DNA of 64,000 nucleotides from Meghimatium bilineatum (taxonomy: Eukaryota; Mollusca; Gastropoda; Stylommatophora; Philomycidae), in the NCBI GenBank assembly GCA_034231615.1, contig CM067315.1, forward strand, positions 34,526,059 through 34,590,058. The letters are read 5' to 3'. Shown one piece after another: positions 23,568-35,457 of this stretch; the first letter of the stretch is position 1; the number at the start of each line of letters is the position of its first letter. Position numbers and translations under genes: made by a program. The notes under the pieces are model-generated. The model made no database searches. It was not told where the DNA came from and saw only the letters and a program-made list of their open reading frames with translations.

Positions 23568-23568
23568 G
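23334..23568 (+). pseudogene. LINE 3' end with (TTA)n tail
   Basis: Plus-strand translation reads VEGQGERGLERKSWIDNIKE and then LPFSTLLRTDKDRDVRTSFC. This is the conserved basic 'R.SW.DNIKEW' tail of LINE ORF2. It is followed by a run of about 11 ATT/TTA units at 23532-23567 in the position expected of a 3' tail. Confidence 0.7.
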
Positions 23569-24430
23569 TGTCAATCGATAATACGTCCATCTACTGAGTT
23601 ACGTGTTTTTTGACGATACTGTAAACAGGCAGATTGTCTTCTTTTCTGATAAAATAAACAGTTTACATATGGGTAAAACCAGTCATAATCATCAAGTAAA
23701 TCTCAGGTTTCAGGGATGCCACTTACACATCAACAACAAAAAAACCCGCAATGACTCTATGCTCTCAGTTCCTTGTTTATGATTGGAGAACTTAATCCTG
23801 TCTATTTTCCTTTCATTATCATTCCATAGTTTACTGTGACCTCTTCTTCTACAAACCTCAACTGCTACGTAAAGTATAGCTTTAGGAAGGAATCATTCCT
23901 CATCACGAGCTCACACCACAAATTAAGTTTGACACGTTCCACCATTGCTATGAGATTAGGAGGCATTAGATAATTGTTATGTTGATTATCATCTTCGCAC
24001 ACCGAACATGCCCATATGTGCTCAGATCTCTACTTCAGTAAATCGTTCAGGGTATAACTGCTGATGGTTCTGGTTCTAAGTTGGTTCAGCGCTCTATTTT
24101 AAATCTTTGTTATGTGTTTTCTATGATCCACGTCTATCCTTACTTCCGAATCGCGCATGCGATGTTCTTGTTGACCTGCAAGAACATTTATATTCTTTCG
24201 TAAATATACATATATATATACTGGTTTTACATTCTCTATAACGTATATCCAGTGTTTGTTTGTACAATCAGTTTTACGTTCTCTATAACGTATATTCTCT
24301 ATAGCAATCATTTTTCAAAGTTCTGCGTTCTTCTCGTAATTTTGCTGTTACTGTCACACTCACAATTCACATAAACTCAGAGTAAAATTAAGTCAATCCT
24401 TTGTCATTGTCATATATTTTGTGTTTTTTT
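23569..24430. other. Unassigned sequence
   Basis: A short duplication of TTCTCTATAACGTATATnC occurs near 24230-24300. Nothing else is recognised. Confidence 0.45.
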
Positions 24431-24434
24431 TTAC

Positions 24435-24722
24435 CACCAGTGTGATGTTTGGCCACGAGAGGGGAACAAAGAATAGCCCTGTTTCTTGACACTCATCTCG
24501 TGGGAGGAAACTAAGGAAATTTGGGGTGGACTTAGCTGTCCAATCCAATAGTTAGTCAAAGTGACCCAAAAGACATTCTGTGATCGGGTGTATCAGGTCG
24601 AAAGGCGCAGATACCACAACACAGATAGGTAAATCGGTAAACAATGAAACAATGTCATTTAATCTCCGGACTACACCATAATGATAATCTGCATGAGTTT
24701 GAAAACGAACGCAGGAGATGAA
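24435..24722 (+). repeat. SINE-like family A, divergent full-length copy
   Basis: Landmarks GAGGGGAACAAAGAATAGCC, GTCAAAGTGACCCAAAAGAC, AGGCGCAGATACCACAACAC and GAAAACGAACGCAGGAGATG keep the family-A order with about one change in six. Confidence 0.68.
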
Positions 24723-24744
24723 GCTTGGATAAGCAGGAATCTTT

Positions 24745-25112
24745 CTATAAACCCGTAACCTTTCAGGAGCGTAGGGGTAACCCATTGGATGCATCAACAC
24801 GTAGAGTCGTGGTCGTTAGGGTACCACATTTGATGCATCAGCACACAGAGTCAGGGGCATAAGGGGTACTCCCTGAATCAGGTTCGTTGGGGGTACCACA
24901 TCGGATGCATCATCGGACAGAGTCAGGGTCGTTGAGGTACCACATTGGATGTATCAACACGCATAGCCAGGTTCGTTTTGGGTACCATATTTGATACATC
25001 AGCACACAGTCAGGGTTGTTTGGGGTACCACATTTGATACATCTTCGCACAGAGTCAGGGGATAGGGGGTACTCACTGGATACATCAACACTGGATAGAG
25101 TCAGGGTCATAG
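24745..25112. repeat. Tandem array derived from LINE 3' tail
   Basis: Six or so copies of TACCACATTTGATGCATCAG plus CACACAGAGTCAGGGTCGT. The unit resembles the 3' end of the LINE tails at 10795 and 34860 (GTAGGGGTACCACATTGGAT ... AGCACACAGAGTC). A LINE end therefore seems to have been amplified into a minisatellite. Confidence 0.7.
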
Positions 25113-25227
25113 GCGTGCACTTGTCAATCCATCACATGTATGGGTGGAGTATGACGTTTCTAAACGAAGTGAATTTTGTTACAAACTTTTTACCATCGGG
25201 GTCAGGTAGATCGAGTAATGACCCCAG

Positions 25228-25470
25228 ATGCTGTCCATACATTACGTTAATAATTGTTTTGCCATTTTTTGTGTTAATCATGTTAATGCCCTCTGTCGTG
25301 TCAACAAACTGTCAAGAATTCAGGAATCATTGCTTAACTATGTCCAAAATATGCCCCCATATTTTTCAGATGTTTCAAAAAATGCCCCCATATTTTTCAG
25401 ATGTTTAAAAAAAAAATGCCCCCATATTTTTTAGATGTTTCAAACAATGTTTCAAATACAGACAACTTCA
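25228..25470. repeat. Dispersed family F, part 1, with short tandem repeat
   Basis: GTCAACAAACTGTCAAGAAT, then three copies of TGCCCCCATATTTTTCAGAT. Related to 32190-32300 (ACAAATTGTCAAGAATTCAG). Confidence 0.55.
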
Positions 25471-25479
25471 TTGATATAT

Positions 25480-25645
25480 TTCTTCTTCATCAACGTTCAT
25501 TCTCAAAATGCCCACTCTATCTTTCTTATGGCAGGACAATGATCCAACCAGATTTTCAGCAGGAAGTAGTCTAGAAAATGGGAATGCGTTTTGTCGCTGT
25601 TCTATTTGCGCAAATGGCTCGACACACTCGTCTTCGACGGATTTA
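25480..25645 (-). repeat. SINE-like family B, divergent copy
   Basis: Plus strand shows CAACGTTCATTCTCAAAATG, TTCTTATGGCAGGACAATGA and GACACACTCGTCTTCGACGG. It interrupts family F sequence, which continues at 25665. Confidence 0.6.
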
Positions 25646-25664
25646 AAAATGTTGTTCATGTCAA

Positions 25665-25778
25665 TTTCTGTCAACCCCCCCCCCCTCTCCCCCTACTTGT
25701 CAACAACCGTTATTTTTTTCAGACACACCATCTATTCCCCTCCCCCAACTGTTGACGTAATTCATGAACAACCCTAGG
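25665..25778. repeat. Dispersed family F, part 2
   Basis: GTCAACCCCCCCCCCTCTCC, TGTCAACAACCGTTA and CAACTGTTGACGTAATTCAT match the family F arrangement at 32460-32655. Confidence 0.55.
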
Positions 25779-25779
25779 A

Positions 25780-26676
25780 CAGCGGTTCGCAATCTGTGTG
25801 TCGCGACCCCTTTTGGGGTCGAATGAACCAATCACAAGGGTCGCCTAATGTGGCCGTTAGAATCATCGCTGGCCACCACACGAAATACAGGTAGAAGATG
25901 GTATCAGTTAACAGAGATTCATATCAAATAATGGTTCCTGACCCTTCAGCCGAACGAAATGTTTAATGGCAACGGGTATTACAAAGGGCGGACACGCACA
26001 AATTGTACCCCGCGGTCACCGAATGCTGACCAGTAAAATACAAAAGACAGTAGAGATCGCCGGATTAGATTCAGACACTTTTAAGTACGTATCGAGATGG
26101 ATAGTGTGACTGTTATGTTGAATGAACGCATAGATTGGTTGAAAGAGAAGAGTTAGTGGGAACAGTTTTTAGTTTAGTTTTTGAGTTGGGTTTTGAACGG
26201 GAAGGTAGAACTGGCTTTTGCGCCGGACAGACGTGTCCACAAGACTCTGAAAATACAGAGTAGATTCAGAATATTGGATAAGTCATATGTTGTTGCGAGT
26301 AGATTCCAGAATGTTGGATAAGTCATATGTCGTTGAGAGTAGATTCCAGAATATTGGACAAGTCTATATTTTTGTTTATAGTCGATATTATGCCTTTTTG
26401 GAATTGAACGAATATGTACAATAAAGTTACGAATTATATGTGAACGCTGGAGTTACAGCCTTGTTTCATACTATGTTCTCGCCTGGATATATGTGATAGA
26501 GTACTTCATAACTCCGTCGTACTCTACACCATGACAGTCTATACGTCATTCTACTTCACAACCTTCTAATACGTTCACACTAAAATCACAGGAAAACATA
26601 TTTTATGGTTTAGGATCACCACAAGATAAGGAACTGCATTAAAGGGACGCGGCATTAGAAAGGTTGAAAATCACTG
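25780..26676. mobile_element. hAT-like (Charlie-type) non-autonomous element
   Basis: The left end reads CAGCGGTTCGCAATCTGTGT then GTCGCGACCCC. The right end, on the minus strand, reads CAGTGATTTTCAACCTTTCT then AATGCCGCGTCCCTTTAAT. Both closely resemble the known termini of hAT/Charlie elements (CAG-GGTTC-CAACC-GTGGGTCGCGACCC type). No transposase ORF is left in about 900 bp. A 44-bp direct repeat (GAGTAGATTCCAGAATATTG) lies at 26262-26372. The 8-bp flanks CCCTAGGA and CATCGTAG do not match, so a clean target-site duplication was not found. Confidence 0.65.
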
Positions 26677-27310
26677 CATCGTAGCTGTTGAACGCCTCAA
26701 ACGGAACTCAGAGATTGATCGTGAATAACATTGCCTCACATCTAAGCATCAATCACAGTTCATCGTACCCCCATCTTCCATGATGTGTTACGGCACACGA
26801 AAGTCTCTGCATGATGATTACTGTGGCAGCATGCTGCCGGGATTCACGCAGAGGTATATCAGCCGGTGCAGCATAAGTGGTGTTGAATGATTACACAAAG
26901 ACTAAGATCATTATTATTTCTAAAGGAATTCAAATAATTCAATAAGCGCCGGAGGACTTGTATCCAACGCAATGGTGACTAAATCCAAAAATTGGTACAG
27001 TTGGACTTTACTTTTTCAAAATACATTAACGCAAAAAAAAAAAAATTATAAAATAAATAAATATAACCAAAAAAAAAACATTAAAGGTTTTCATATGAAG
27101 CACTCTGGGGGAAATGATGTCACAAAATGACAGAGCAACAGAATATCTATCCGACGGACCGGTGGAAGTTGATCCAACAGGGCCAAATTGATAGATGTGG
27201 ACCTTTGACGTTTTAGTTTTTCCTCTTAAAAAAAAAGACAAGGTTGTGTCTATTTTTAGCTCTGACATGTTATCGTGAACGTCAATAATGAAGTTCTTAC
27301 TCGCCGTATT
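26677..27310. other. Unassigned sequence
   Basis: A 102-aa minus-strand frame (27026-27334) is low-complexity at its end and not recognised. Nothing else is seen. Confidence 0.45.
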
Positions 27311-27314
27311 GTGT

Positions 27315-27428
27315 TGTGAATGTGTTCTTGTCAAAGTCCTTGTTGTCGAAACAACAATTTGTGTGTGTTATTACATGTGTTACCAGTGATTAGTGAGACT
27401 TCATTACCCTGTTCCAAATTTCGTCCAT
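27315..27428 (+). repeat. Dispersed repeat family G, copy 3
   Basis: TTGTCGAAACAACAATTTGT, GTGTGTTATTACATGTGTTA and CATTACCCTGTTCCA match copies at 5690 and 18290. Confidence 0.55.
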
Positions 27429-27532
27429 TGGATTTCAGTTTTGCTGCAGTTAGTATAAATTATAAATCAAAATAAATGACGGTATTGGGTATGTTCGCTT
27501 GACTTTCTTTACAAGAGCTTGTTTCTAACTTA

Positions 27533-28005
27533 TTATTTTGTTATTGTTTGTATCTGTTATTGTTGTGTTAGTGTTTTTATCTTGTTATTGTTTGTATCTG
27601 TTATTGTTTAGTTATTGTTTGTATCTTGTTATTGTTTGTATCTTGTTATTGTTTGTATCTGTTATTGTTTTGTTATTGTTTGCATCTTGTTTGTTATTGT
27701 TTTGTTATTGTTTGTATTTTGTTATTGTTTGTATATTCTTATTGTTTTGTTATTGTTTGTATCTGTTAGTGTTTGTATCTGTTATTGTTTGTATCTTGTT
27801 ATTGTTTAGTTATTGTTCGTATCTGTTATTGTTGTGTTATTGTTTGTATCTTGTTATTGTTTGTATCTTGTTATTGTTTGGTTATTGTTTGTATCTTGTT
27901 ATTGTTTTGTTATTGTTTGTATCTTGTTATTGTTCGTATCTTGTTATTGTTTTGTTATTGTTTGTATCTTGTTATTATTTTGTTATTATTAGAACCTTAT
28001 TATTG
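27533..28005. repeat. TTGTTATTGTTTGTATC minisatellite
   Basis: About 25 copies of 17-bp TTGTTATTGTTTGTATC and an 11-bp variant TTGTTATTGTT mixed together. The 187-aa frame over it is a repeat translation. Confidence 0.92.
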
Positions 28006-28014
28006 GTAGCATAT

Positions 28015-28445
28015 TCAATTCACCTTTTAGTCACCAACGAAGCATATTTTTACTGTAGTAATTTTCTAAGCAATATAAATACTTTAGTAGTATGTCATTG
28101 AATTGTGACAGGTCTTCATGCACAGTTGCCCCCCGACGAGATTAACAAGGTACAGTGGTCGTCACAGACGAGCTCTGTACCGCGCAGCCATAAAGCCAGA
28201 CAACCTGCTATAGTGACTCCTATTTAAAAATTTGGTAGCGTATCCTAGAGGTAGCCATCAACCCAGCATTTTATTATTAGTGATTTTCTAATTAGTATTT
28301 AAACACGTTCAGTAGTTTGCCTTTACTTTTTGAACGGTCCGGATGCACAATGTGGTATCGTTCTTACCAGCATCTTTGCAGTCACAGACAAACTCTGTAC
28401 CACGTTGTCACAGAGCCTCGCTCATATGATGGACATTAATTTCTC
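28015..28445. repeat. Diverged tandem duplication, about 240 bp
   Basis: ATGCACAGTTGCCCCCCGAC ... GACGAGCTCTGTACC near 28120-28185 reappears as ATGCACAATGTGGTATCG ... GACAAACTCTGTACC near 28340-28405, with matching AT-rich sequence upstream of each. Confidence 0.5.
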
Positions 28446-28849
28446 AAATAAGAAGAAATGATGGAAAGATGAAATGAGTTTGAGGATGTGAAAGGAAAGA
28501 AATGTTAATAAACAAATATTTCAGGAATATCTAAGGAGCCAGTAAATGTTTTGGGATTCGGAATATTGAGAATAGGGGCATTCACCTGTGCTAATATTGA
28601 TGTTCTTCGCAGCGTGTACGACACTTAACATTGACATCATGGGAGATTATTTGCATATATATCAAGGGAGATGATTAGCATGAGTATCAAGGGGAGTCAA
28701 AGGGAGATTATTAATATACACGTAAAGTGGGGTAATGATAGTATAAGGAAAACAAGACTGCGTGTGGTAATGGTAAATTATCTGTGTGTGGCTCAAGAGT
28801 AGAGAATTTATCATTAATTATTGTATTAAGGTGTGGGTGATGAGCAAGT

Positions 28850-29205
28850 TTATGATGGTGATGATGGTGGTTGTGGCGATGATGATGGTATGCTGATGAT
28901 GATGACGGTATTGGTGGTGATGATGGTAATGGTGGCGGTGTAATGATGATGGTGATAATGATGATGATTATGATAATAATGGCGTTGGTAGTGTTGTTGT
29001 GTGTAGTAGTGTTGGGGTAGTGATGATGTTGGTGGTTTGTATGATCATAATAATGATGTTGATGATGATATTGATGTTGTAGATATTGCTGCGGCTAATG
29101 ATGATGCTGATGGTGACGAGGCTGATGATGCTGATATTGATGCTGTAGTTATTGCTGCGGCTAATGATGATGCTGATGGTGATGAGGCTGATGATGATGA
29201 TAAAA
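28850..29205. repeat. GATGATGGT triplet-rich array
   Basis: Imperfect GAT/GGT triplet repeats with two copies of a larger block (GCTGCGGCTAATGATGATGC at 29089 and 29154). The 108-aa Asp/Ala-rich frame here follows the triplets and is not a credible gene. Confidence 0.88.
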
Positions 29206-29434
29206 TACACCCGTGCATACTAGGTTTTTTTCACAAGCGACAATGTACGACTATCGGTCCTCGGAATACATATCTGAATGTGACTCTACTTCTACAATTG
29301 TACCTGAGAACACGCTTTCGGAGACAACTCACATTCAACGTCACTGTTTCTGTTCTGTGTTGATTGATGACGCTTCTTTTGATTTCTCTATACAGCTCGT
29401 GCTAAATCAAGACTCAAAATTAATATTGAGAACT

Positions 29435-29930
29435 GAAATTTAGGAGAAGTGACACATTTTGATTATTTAGGAACTAATATAAACAATGCGGGGGGGGGGG
29501 GGGGGGCTGCGCAGTTGAGATCAAGAGAAGAACGGCAATAGCGCTGGCAAAATTAAAACATAAAGAAACTATGGCAAGGCACTAACATAAGAACCAAATT
29601 GTTTTTACTACGAACATGTGTATTTCCTGTGGCAACATATGGATGTGAAGCATGGACATTAAATAAAACAGTGGCCAAGAGAATAACATCATTTGAATTA
29701 AAGTGCCATAGAAGAATTTTGAGAATTCCATAGACAGCAAGGACAACAAACCAGGAGGTGTTACGAACAATTGACGTACAGGAAGGCTGGCTTCTGAACA
29801 CCATATTAAAGAAAAAGCTAGTTTTCTTCGGCCACATTAAGAGACACGATGGCATGAAGAGAGTATTACTGGAGGGGATGATAGAATGCAACAGGAGCAA
29901 ATGCCGCCCACGCACTTTCTCTTCCTTACC
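29435..29930 (+). pseudogene. LINE reverse-transcriptase fragment
   Basis: Plus-strand text gives VTHFDYLGTNINNA, then after a run of about 17 G at 29490-29506 an IKRRTAIALAKLK segment. It continues with CVFPVATYGCEAWTLNKTVA and LRTIDVQEGWLLNTILKKKL plus FFGHIKRHDGMKRVLLEGMI. The order matches the region after the LINE palm domain. An in-frame stop (near 29730) and the G run break it. The fragment at 63377-63680 is a sister copy. Confidence 0.72.
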
Positions 29931-30154
29931 CGTTCTTCTCCCTATACCCTTTTCTTTCCTGTCATGCTGCTCCATCTGTGTTTCCTCCATTATCCATTCC
30001 CTATTGGCATCTTCTCCTCCCTACCATAACCATGTTTGTTTATTTGATGATAGTGCGTCCTGAAATAAACTAATTGTACTTACCCAGCACAGAATTCATC
30101 AACGAATGTCCAGTCAAAGACGGGGTAGATATCTGAACATAATTTGTCGAAGTA

Positions 30155-30440
30155 TACTCAGAAGTTATATAAGTAAATTCAAGTAGGAAGCAAGAGGTGA
30201 ATTTATCTAAGTAAATTCAGGTAGGAAGCAAGAGGTGAATTTATCTAAGTAAATTCAAGTAGGAAGCAAGAGGTGAATTTATCTAAGTAAATTCAAGCAG
30301 AAAACAAGAGGTGAATTTATCTAAGTAAATTCAAGTAGGAAGCAAGAGGTGAATTTATCTAAGTAAATTCAAGTAGGAAGTAAGAAGAGAATTTATCTAA
30401 GTAAATTCAAGCAGGAAGCAAGAGGTGAATTTATCTGCCG
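30155..30440. repeat. Minisatellite, 38-bp unit x 7
   Basis: Unit AAGTAGGAAGCAAGAGGTGA plus ATTTATCTAAGTAAATTC. The last part is self-complementary (GAATTTA...TAAATTC). Confidence 0.92.
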
Positions 30441-30644
30441 CAGCAAATTTGCGATCATTGTGTTAACGTGATATAAATAACTATTTGTCAAACAAACGCG
30501 ACTTCCATATCTAACCAGTGTCACGCCTGATATTTTTGATCATGAATAATGCTGTTTCAAGTTGGTAATAAAGGTTCAAGTTGCATTGGCAAGGTAAGCA
30601 GATGTTACAACAGGTGGAGGACGATGCAACTATTGTGTTTGTAT

Positions 30645-31025
30645 GTGCCAGAGTGAGTGTCGATGCGCGTGCGGGTGGATACGAGTTCGTGTGTACATGT
30701 ATGTACGATGCATACATGTGTGTGTGTATGTGTTGATTTTTTGCGTTATACCGATTCGTCTTGACAAGGATGAGGCACCACTAGTATCCCAACAGAAGGT
30801 AGTCCCCAGTTCGAAAATGAGTTGTGTCCCCGCTTTATTCGCGCCAATGGCCAGACACACAAGTCTTAAGCGATTGTGTGTGTTTACATGTATACGCATG
30901 TTTGTACGTGTGCATGTGTGTACGTAAATATGTATGTGTGCGTATGAACATGTGTGTGTGTAGGTGTGTGTGCGCGTGTGTGTGTGTATTGTGTGTATTT
31001 GTGTGTATGGATAAATGTGTGGTGA
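30645..31025. repeat. GT-rich microsatellite region split by a family-B SINE
   Basis: Degenerate TGTGTGTACGTATG-type tracts on both sides of 30755-30870. That middle piece carries GAGGCACCACTAGTATCCCA and GCGCCAATGGCCAGACACAC, a diverged family B copy on the minus strand. Confidence 0.75.
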
Positions 31026-31029
31026 ATGA

Positions 31030-31725
31030 ATGGTTGAATGAATTTATGGATAGATAGATGGATGAGTGGATAGATGGATAGATGTGTGTATGGGTTTATG
31101 GATTGGTGTATAAATTAGTGGCTGGATGGGTATATGGATGGATGGCCGCATGAATGCTTGTGTGAATGAATGAATTGATTGATCGAATGTTGGATGGATT
31201 GATGAGTGGATTATGGGGGTTGAAGGAAAGGTGGGTGGATGGATGGGGTGGTGGATGGATCGGTGGATAAATTGGTGCATGAATGGGAAAAAGATGTATC
31301 CTTGTATGAATGGATTGGTGGATGAATGGAATGGTGAATGAATGGATGGGTGGATGAATGGAATGGTGAATGAATGGATGGGTGGATGGATGGGGTGGTG
31401 GGTGGATGAAATGGTGAATGGATGGGTTGGCGGATGTATGGTGTATGGATGGGTGTATGAATGCTTAGATGGAGGGATTGGTTGATAGATGAACGGATGA
31501 ATGTATGGATGGATGAAAGAGTGGATGAATGATATATGGATAGGTGGATGAATGAATGAATGAATGAATTGACGGGTGTATAGATAAATTGTCGGATGGG
31601 TGTATGGATGGTTGGATGTGTGGATGGGGGGATAGATGGGTGGTTCGATGGATGGATGAATGATTGTATGGAAGGATTGTTGGATTGATGTCTGTATGCA
31701 TAGGTAAATGCATGAATGGTGTATA
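31030..31725. repeat. GGATGAATG-type minisatellite
   Basis: Long array of GGATGGATGAATGGATGG-like tetranucleotide derivatives. The complementary strand stays open for 306 codons as a His/Pro/Ser/Ile-rich repeat product, which is not a gene. Confidence 0.93.
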
Positions 31726-31804
31726 TGTGTACATGAGCACGTGTATGCTAGTATGTATTTGTATGTCAAGAAGTAAGCCAACGAAGCAAGTAATAATATG
31801 GAAC

Positions 31805-31965
31805 GGGTGGAACACACTGCAGATATTTCAACTGTGTGAATGTGTGCGCGTGTTAGGACAAGTAGTGTTGATATTTCAACTGTGTAAATTTGTGCGCGCG
31901 TGAGAACAGGTGGTGCATACTGCAGATATTTCAACGATGTAAATATGTGTGCGTGTGAGGACACG
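31805..31965. repeat. Tandem repeat, about 58-bp unit x 3
   Basis: GCAGATATTTCAACTGTGTG and AATGTGTGCGCGTG recur three times, with AGGACA or GAACAGGT linking pieces. Confidence 0.75.
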
Positions 31966-32189
31966 TGTGTGTCTGCGTGTAAGATAAGAATGGTAATGTG
32001 AGATTCTATTTATGCTCTGTTATAACACCCTACAACCACACACCACTCATCCATCAACTCACACACCTACCTACCCACACACAATGCAACCAGCATTGAA
32101 ACAAACAGTACAACGAAATAAGCTATGGTTGTTATGAGTAAGGTATATTTCCATCAACAAGTCAAAAGGGTATATAAGATTAACATAAG

Positions 32190-32660
32190 ATTAACAGTCT
32201 TTTACCAATTTTTACCCCACTCACCCCTTTTCCCCCCTCTTGCCAACAAATTGTCAAGAATTCAGGGACCCCCCTCCACCTTCCTTAATTATGTTAAAAA
32301 ATTGCAAACACCCCCCCCCCCACTCTCTTACAAACAAATGTTCTCTTAAAAATGCAATTATGAAAATAGTACAATCATTTTGTATAGATTCTGAGAAGAA
32401 AATATTCCATTGCAACGATATTTTATTATTATATATACAACTTTTGTGTTGATATCTACTTCTGTCAACCCCCACCACTCCGCTTCTTGTCAACCCCCAC
32501 CACTTCGCTCCTTGTCAACTCTCACCATTCCGCTCCTTGTCAACTCCCGCCACTTCGCTCCTTGCCAACCCACGTCACTCCGCTCCTTGTCAACAACTGT
32601 CAAGCTTTTTCAAACCCCCCCCACCCCCACCCCACCAATTGTTGAAGCAATATACAGACA
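32190..32660. repeat. Dispersed family F with 26-bp tandem repeat
   Basis: Opens with CCAACAAATTGTCAAGAATT. Five copies of GTCAACCCCCACCACTCCGC plus TCCTT follow at 32465-32590, and it ends GTCAACAACTGTCAAGC ... CCAATTGTTGAAGCAATA. Same organisation as 25228-25778. Confidence 0.6.
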
Positions 32661-33179
32661 GCGGCCGAGGAAGTGCATCATGCCCACACTTCAATAAACA
32701 ATAGTGATTATAAGTATTTTTCCTTCTAAATAACAAGTTCACAGACAGATGTGTGAACACCATACGAGAAAAGTTCAATTCACTGTGCCATGCATTTGTA
32801 AAGCGTTGGGAAATAACCATGTTGTTGTTCATTATCCCCTGTATTTTTCAGTAATCAGCGGTGAATGATGAGGCCAGAATCACACCCACTGCCTTTACTT
32901 TCCTAGAAGATGATACCCTTTTCCTTAGTCTGCGTTGATCTAAGTTCTATTGTTGATTTTATAATATTCCCTGTGAAGCTGCAAATAAAACCTCGGAACA
33001 ACGGAGTGGGAAGCTAGAGATTAACTACTTGAGCTACCAATGCGTCCTGAGAAAAGAGACAGTTGAAAATAAAGGATGGAATTCATTTCATTTGGATTGC
33101 CCTATATGTAGTCTGTCCCTCTTAACATAACGTGTCCAGAGTACCACTCATAGCACGTAACTCCGTACATCCAGGTGAT

Positions 33180-33278
33180 AAAAAACTGCCATGTATATAA
33201 GATTTCGCGAGGGATTTAAACCCTCGACCACTTGAACATAATACGAGTCGCTTAACAGACTACACCACAGAAATATCC
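33180..33278 (-). repeat. tRNA-like sequence (SINE head or degenerate tRNA)
   Basis: Minus strand reads GTGGTGTAGTCTGTTAAGCG (D-arm/A-box like), an anticodon-arm sized gap, then GTCGAGGGTTTAAATCCCTC (T-arm like with B-box GGTTTAAATCC). The T stem (GAGGG/CCCTC) is intact, but I could not pair a full acceptor stem. It is more likely a tRNA-derived repeat than a working tRNA. Confidence 0.45.
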
Positions 33279-33345
33279 CCCACTCCCATTCATAAATAAC
33301 AGGAAATATGTTCCATTTGGCTGAAATCGAGACAGTAGAAGGGGC

Positions 33346-33772
33346 ATTTATAATTAACATGTCTTGTATCTGACAATTTGTGTTCTCTATACACTAGACG
33401 TGTCATTTATAATTAACATGTCTTGTATCTGACAATTTGTGTTCTATATACACTAGAAGTGTCATTTATAATTAACATGTCTTGTATCTGACAATTTGTG
33501 TTCTCTATATACTAGAAGTGTCATTTATAAGTAACATGTCTTGTATCTGACAATTTGTTTTCTCTATACACTAGAAGTGTCATTTATAATTAACATGTCT
33601 TGTATCTGACAATTTGTGTTCTCTATACACTAGAAGTGTCATTTATAATTAACATGTCTTGTATCTGACAATTTGTGTTCTCTATACACTAGAAGTGTCA
33701 TTTATAATTAACATGTCTTGTATCTGACAATTTGTGTTCTCTATACACTAGAAGTGTCATTTATAGATAACA
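33346..33772. repeat. Minisatellite, 60-bp unit x 7
   Basis: Unit contains CATTTATAATTAACATGTCT, TGTATCTGACAATTTGTGTT and CTCTATACACTAGAAGTGT. Copies are almost identical. Confidence 0.94.
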
Positions 33773-34840
33773 AGCGCTGCAGGATATACATATAAGCTAC
33801 ATAAGCTATAGCTTAGGACCCCCCACTTTCTTGAGCCCCCCCTCCCCTAAAAAATTGTACGAGTGAGCAATTGCCATATATTACGTATAAAGGACGTACA
33901 AAAGGCAACATATCTCAAATTGCTTAGGGCCTTGTCAAGTTTAAATCCGGCCCTGATGGCAAGCTGCATATTTGGTTTTGTGCGGAATTCATTTACTAAA
34001 AATGTTATCCACAGATAAAAGGTAAAGGTAATCTGTAATGGCATCTGCCGTCGGGGATGAAGATAACTCTTCATGTACTAAGCCGCAGCAACTATTAGGT
34101 GGGGTGGCCAGTTCCCTTCCTTGCTGTTTTTTACCTTCCCTAACTCATGCGTCAGGTACTCATTTACAACTGAGTCGAGAATTAATCTACTAAAAGTGTT
34201 TTTCACAGATAACACGTGAAATATTTGGTTTTGTGCAATTGACACAAGAAGTTTTATTCATGGATAATGATATATTTAATTTTGTGAGGATTGAGCCTTT
34301 TAAGGTGCTATGCCCTGGTCAGCACGCCAGCTCAAACTTGTCTACCCTCGGACCAACACATTGTGATGTCAACACCGATGATTACATGACGATTAGCATG
34401 CAAACAAGGAAGTAATACCCGGATGTTGACAAACCAGGTATGTTTAACGGGAGAAGTAATACGAGAGGCATATGTGGACATAGAGAGCTCGTGCTTTTTT
34501 GACGGTATGTTATGTCAACATGTTTCCACATATTTTGTTATGTATGTTTTATGTGTGCTTGGTTGAATACACTATCAACTACATCCGAGTATGCAAAATA
34601 TGAAATTTATCATAAACTTTAATAGATTTTTGTAGAAATGTTTTGCAAATTTTCTCTGAAAACTATCATAGTCTTTCTCTGAAAGTATTCACAGATTTTT
34701 GCAGACCACTTTCGAAGACTTACTCAGAAAACATCCATACACTATGAAACATAACAACAAGGCGCTCAGGCCAGGCGCTGTACTACGACTATGATTTTGA
34801 CTATCGAGACCGATGAATCATTCAGGGATATAGTTTATTT
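33773..34840. other. Unassigned sequence
   Basis: Contains CTTAGGACCCCCCACTTTCT and TTTAAATCCGGCCCTGATGG, phrases typical of decayed transposon ends, and two related blocks with ATATTTGGTTTTGTG (33968 and 34218). No gene is seen. Confidence 0.4.
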
Positions 34841-34843
34841 TAT

Positions 34844-35100
34844 CAATCAATCAATCAATAAACCCGCAATCCTTCAGGGTCGTAGGGGTACCACAATGGA
34901 TGCCCCAGCACACAGAGTACTCCAGCGAATTCTATCCTCAGCGATGCGGATGAGTGTTGAAATAGCTTGCCCTGTCCATTCCTTAATATTGTCTGGCCAT
35001 GCCTTTATTTCCCCCCTCTGCTTCTTCTACCCTCGACAGTTCTCTGCAGTATTGTTTTTGACAAGGAATCGTGCCTGCATACATGTCCGAACCATGCTAG
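34844..35100 (-). pseudogene. LINE C-terminal tail and 3' end
   Basis: Close copy of 10795-11060. Plus strand shows CAATCAATCAATAAACCCGC, CTTCAGGGTCGTAGGGGTAC and then CTCAGCGATGCGGATGAGTG. On the minus strand the ORF2 tail is broken by changes relative to the other copy. The (TCAA)n/(TTGA)n block marks the 3' terminus. Confidence 0.65.
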
Positions 35101-35457
35101 TTTGTCTTATGCAATCAATCATAATTCTAACTCGGTCTGCAATCCCAGGACACAATCCCCAAGACGGTGAACGGCTGTTTCGCTCAGCTTCGAAACTACC
35201 TGTATCCGTGACTCTTCTCGAGGAGATGTGTGTGCTCATCATCAGCTAGCACTGGAGTGGCATGAGCACAGTCTTTTGTATCCCTCTCAATTTTCAAATT
35301 AAATCAATCTTGGTCGCTGTTTCAACCAATAATTATGTTCGAATCAATTTCTTTCTTACACTAGTAGGTCTCGACAACAAAACACAAGCAGAGTGACAAA
35401 CGTCTGATCGTGAATGTAAGTTTTCGGGATAATGTCTTATGAACGATTTTTAAACAT

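Noticed and set aside
31044-31964. 306-aa His/Pro/Ser/Ile-rich ORF on the minus strand
   Set aside because: It is the complement of a GGATGAATG array and adjoining microsatellite.
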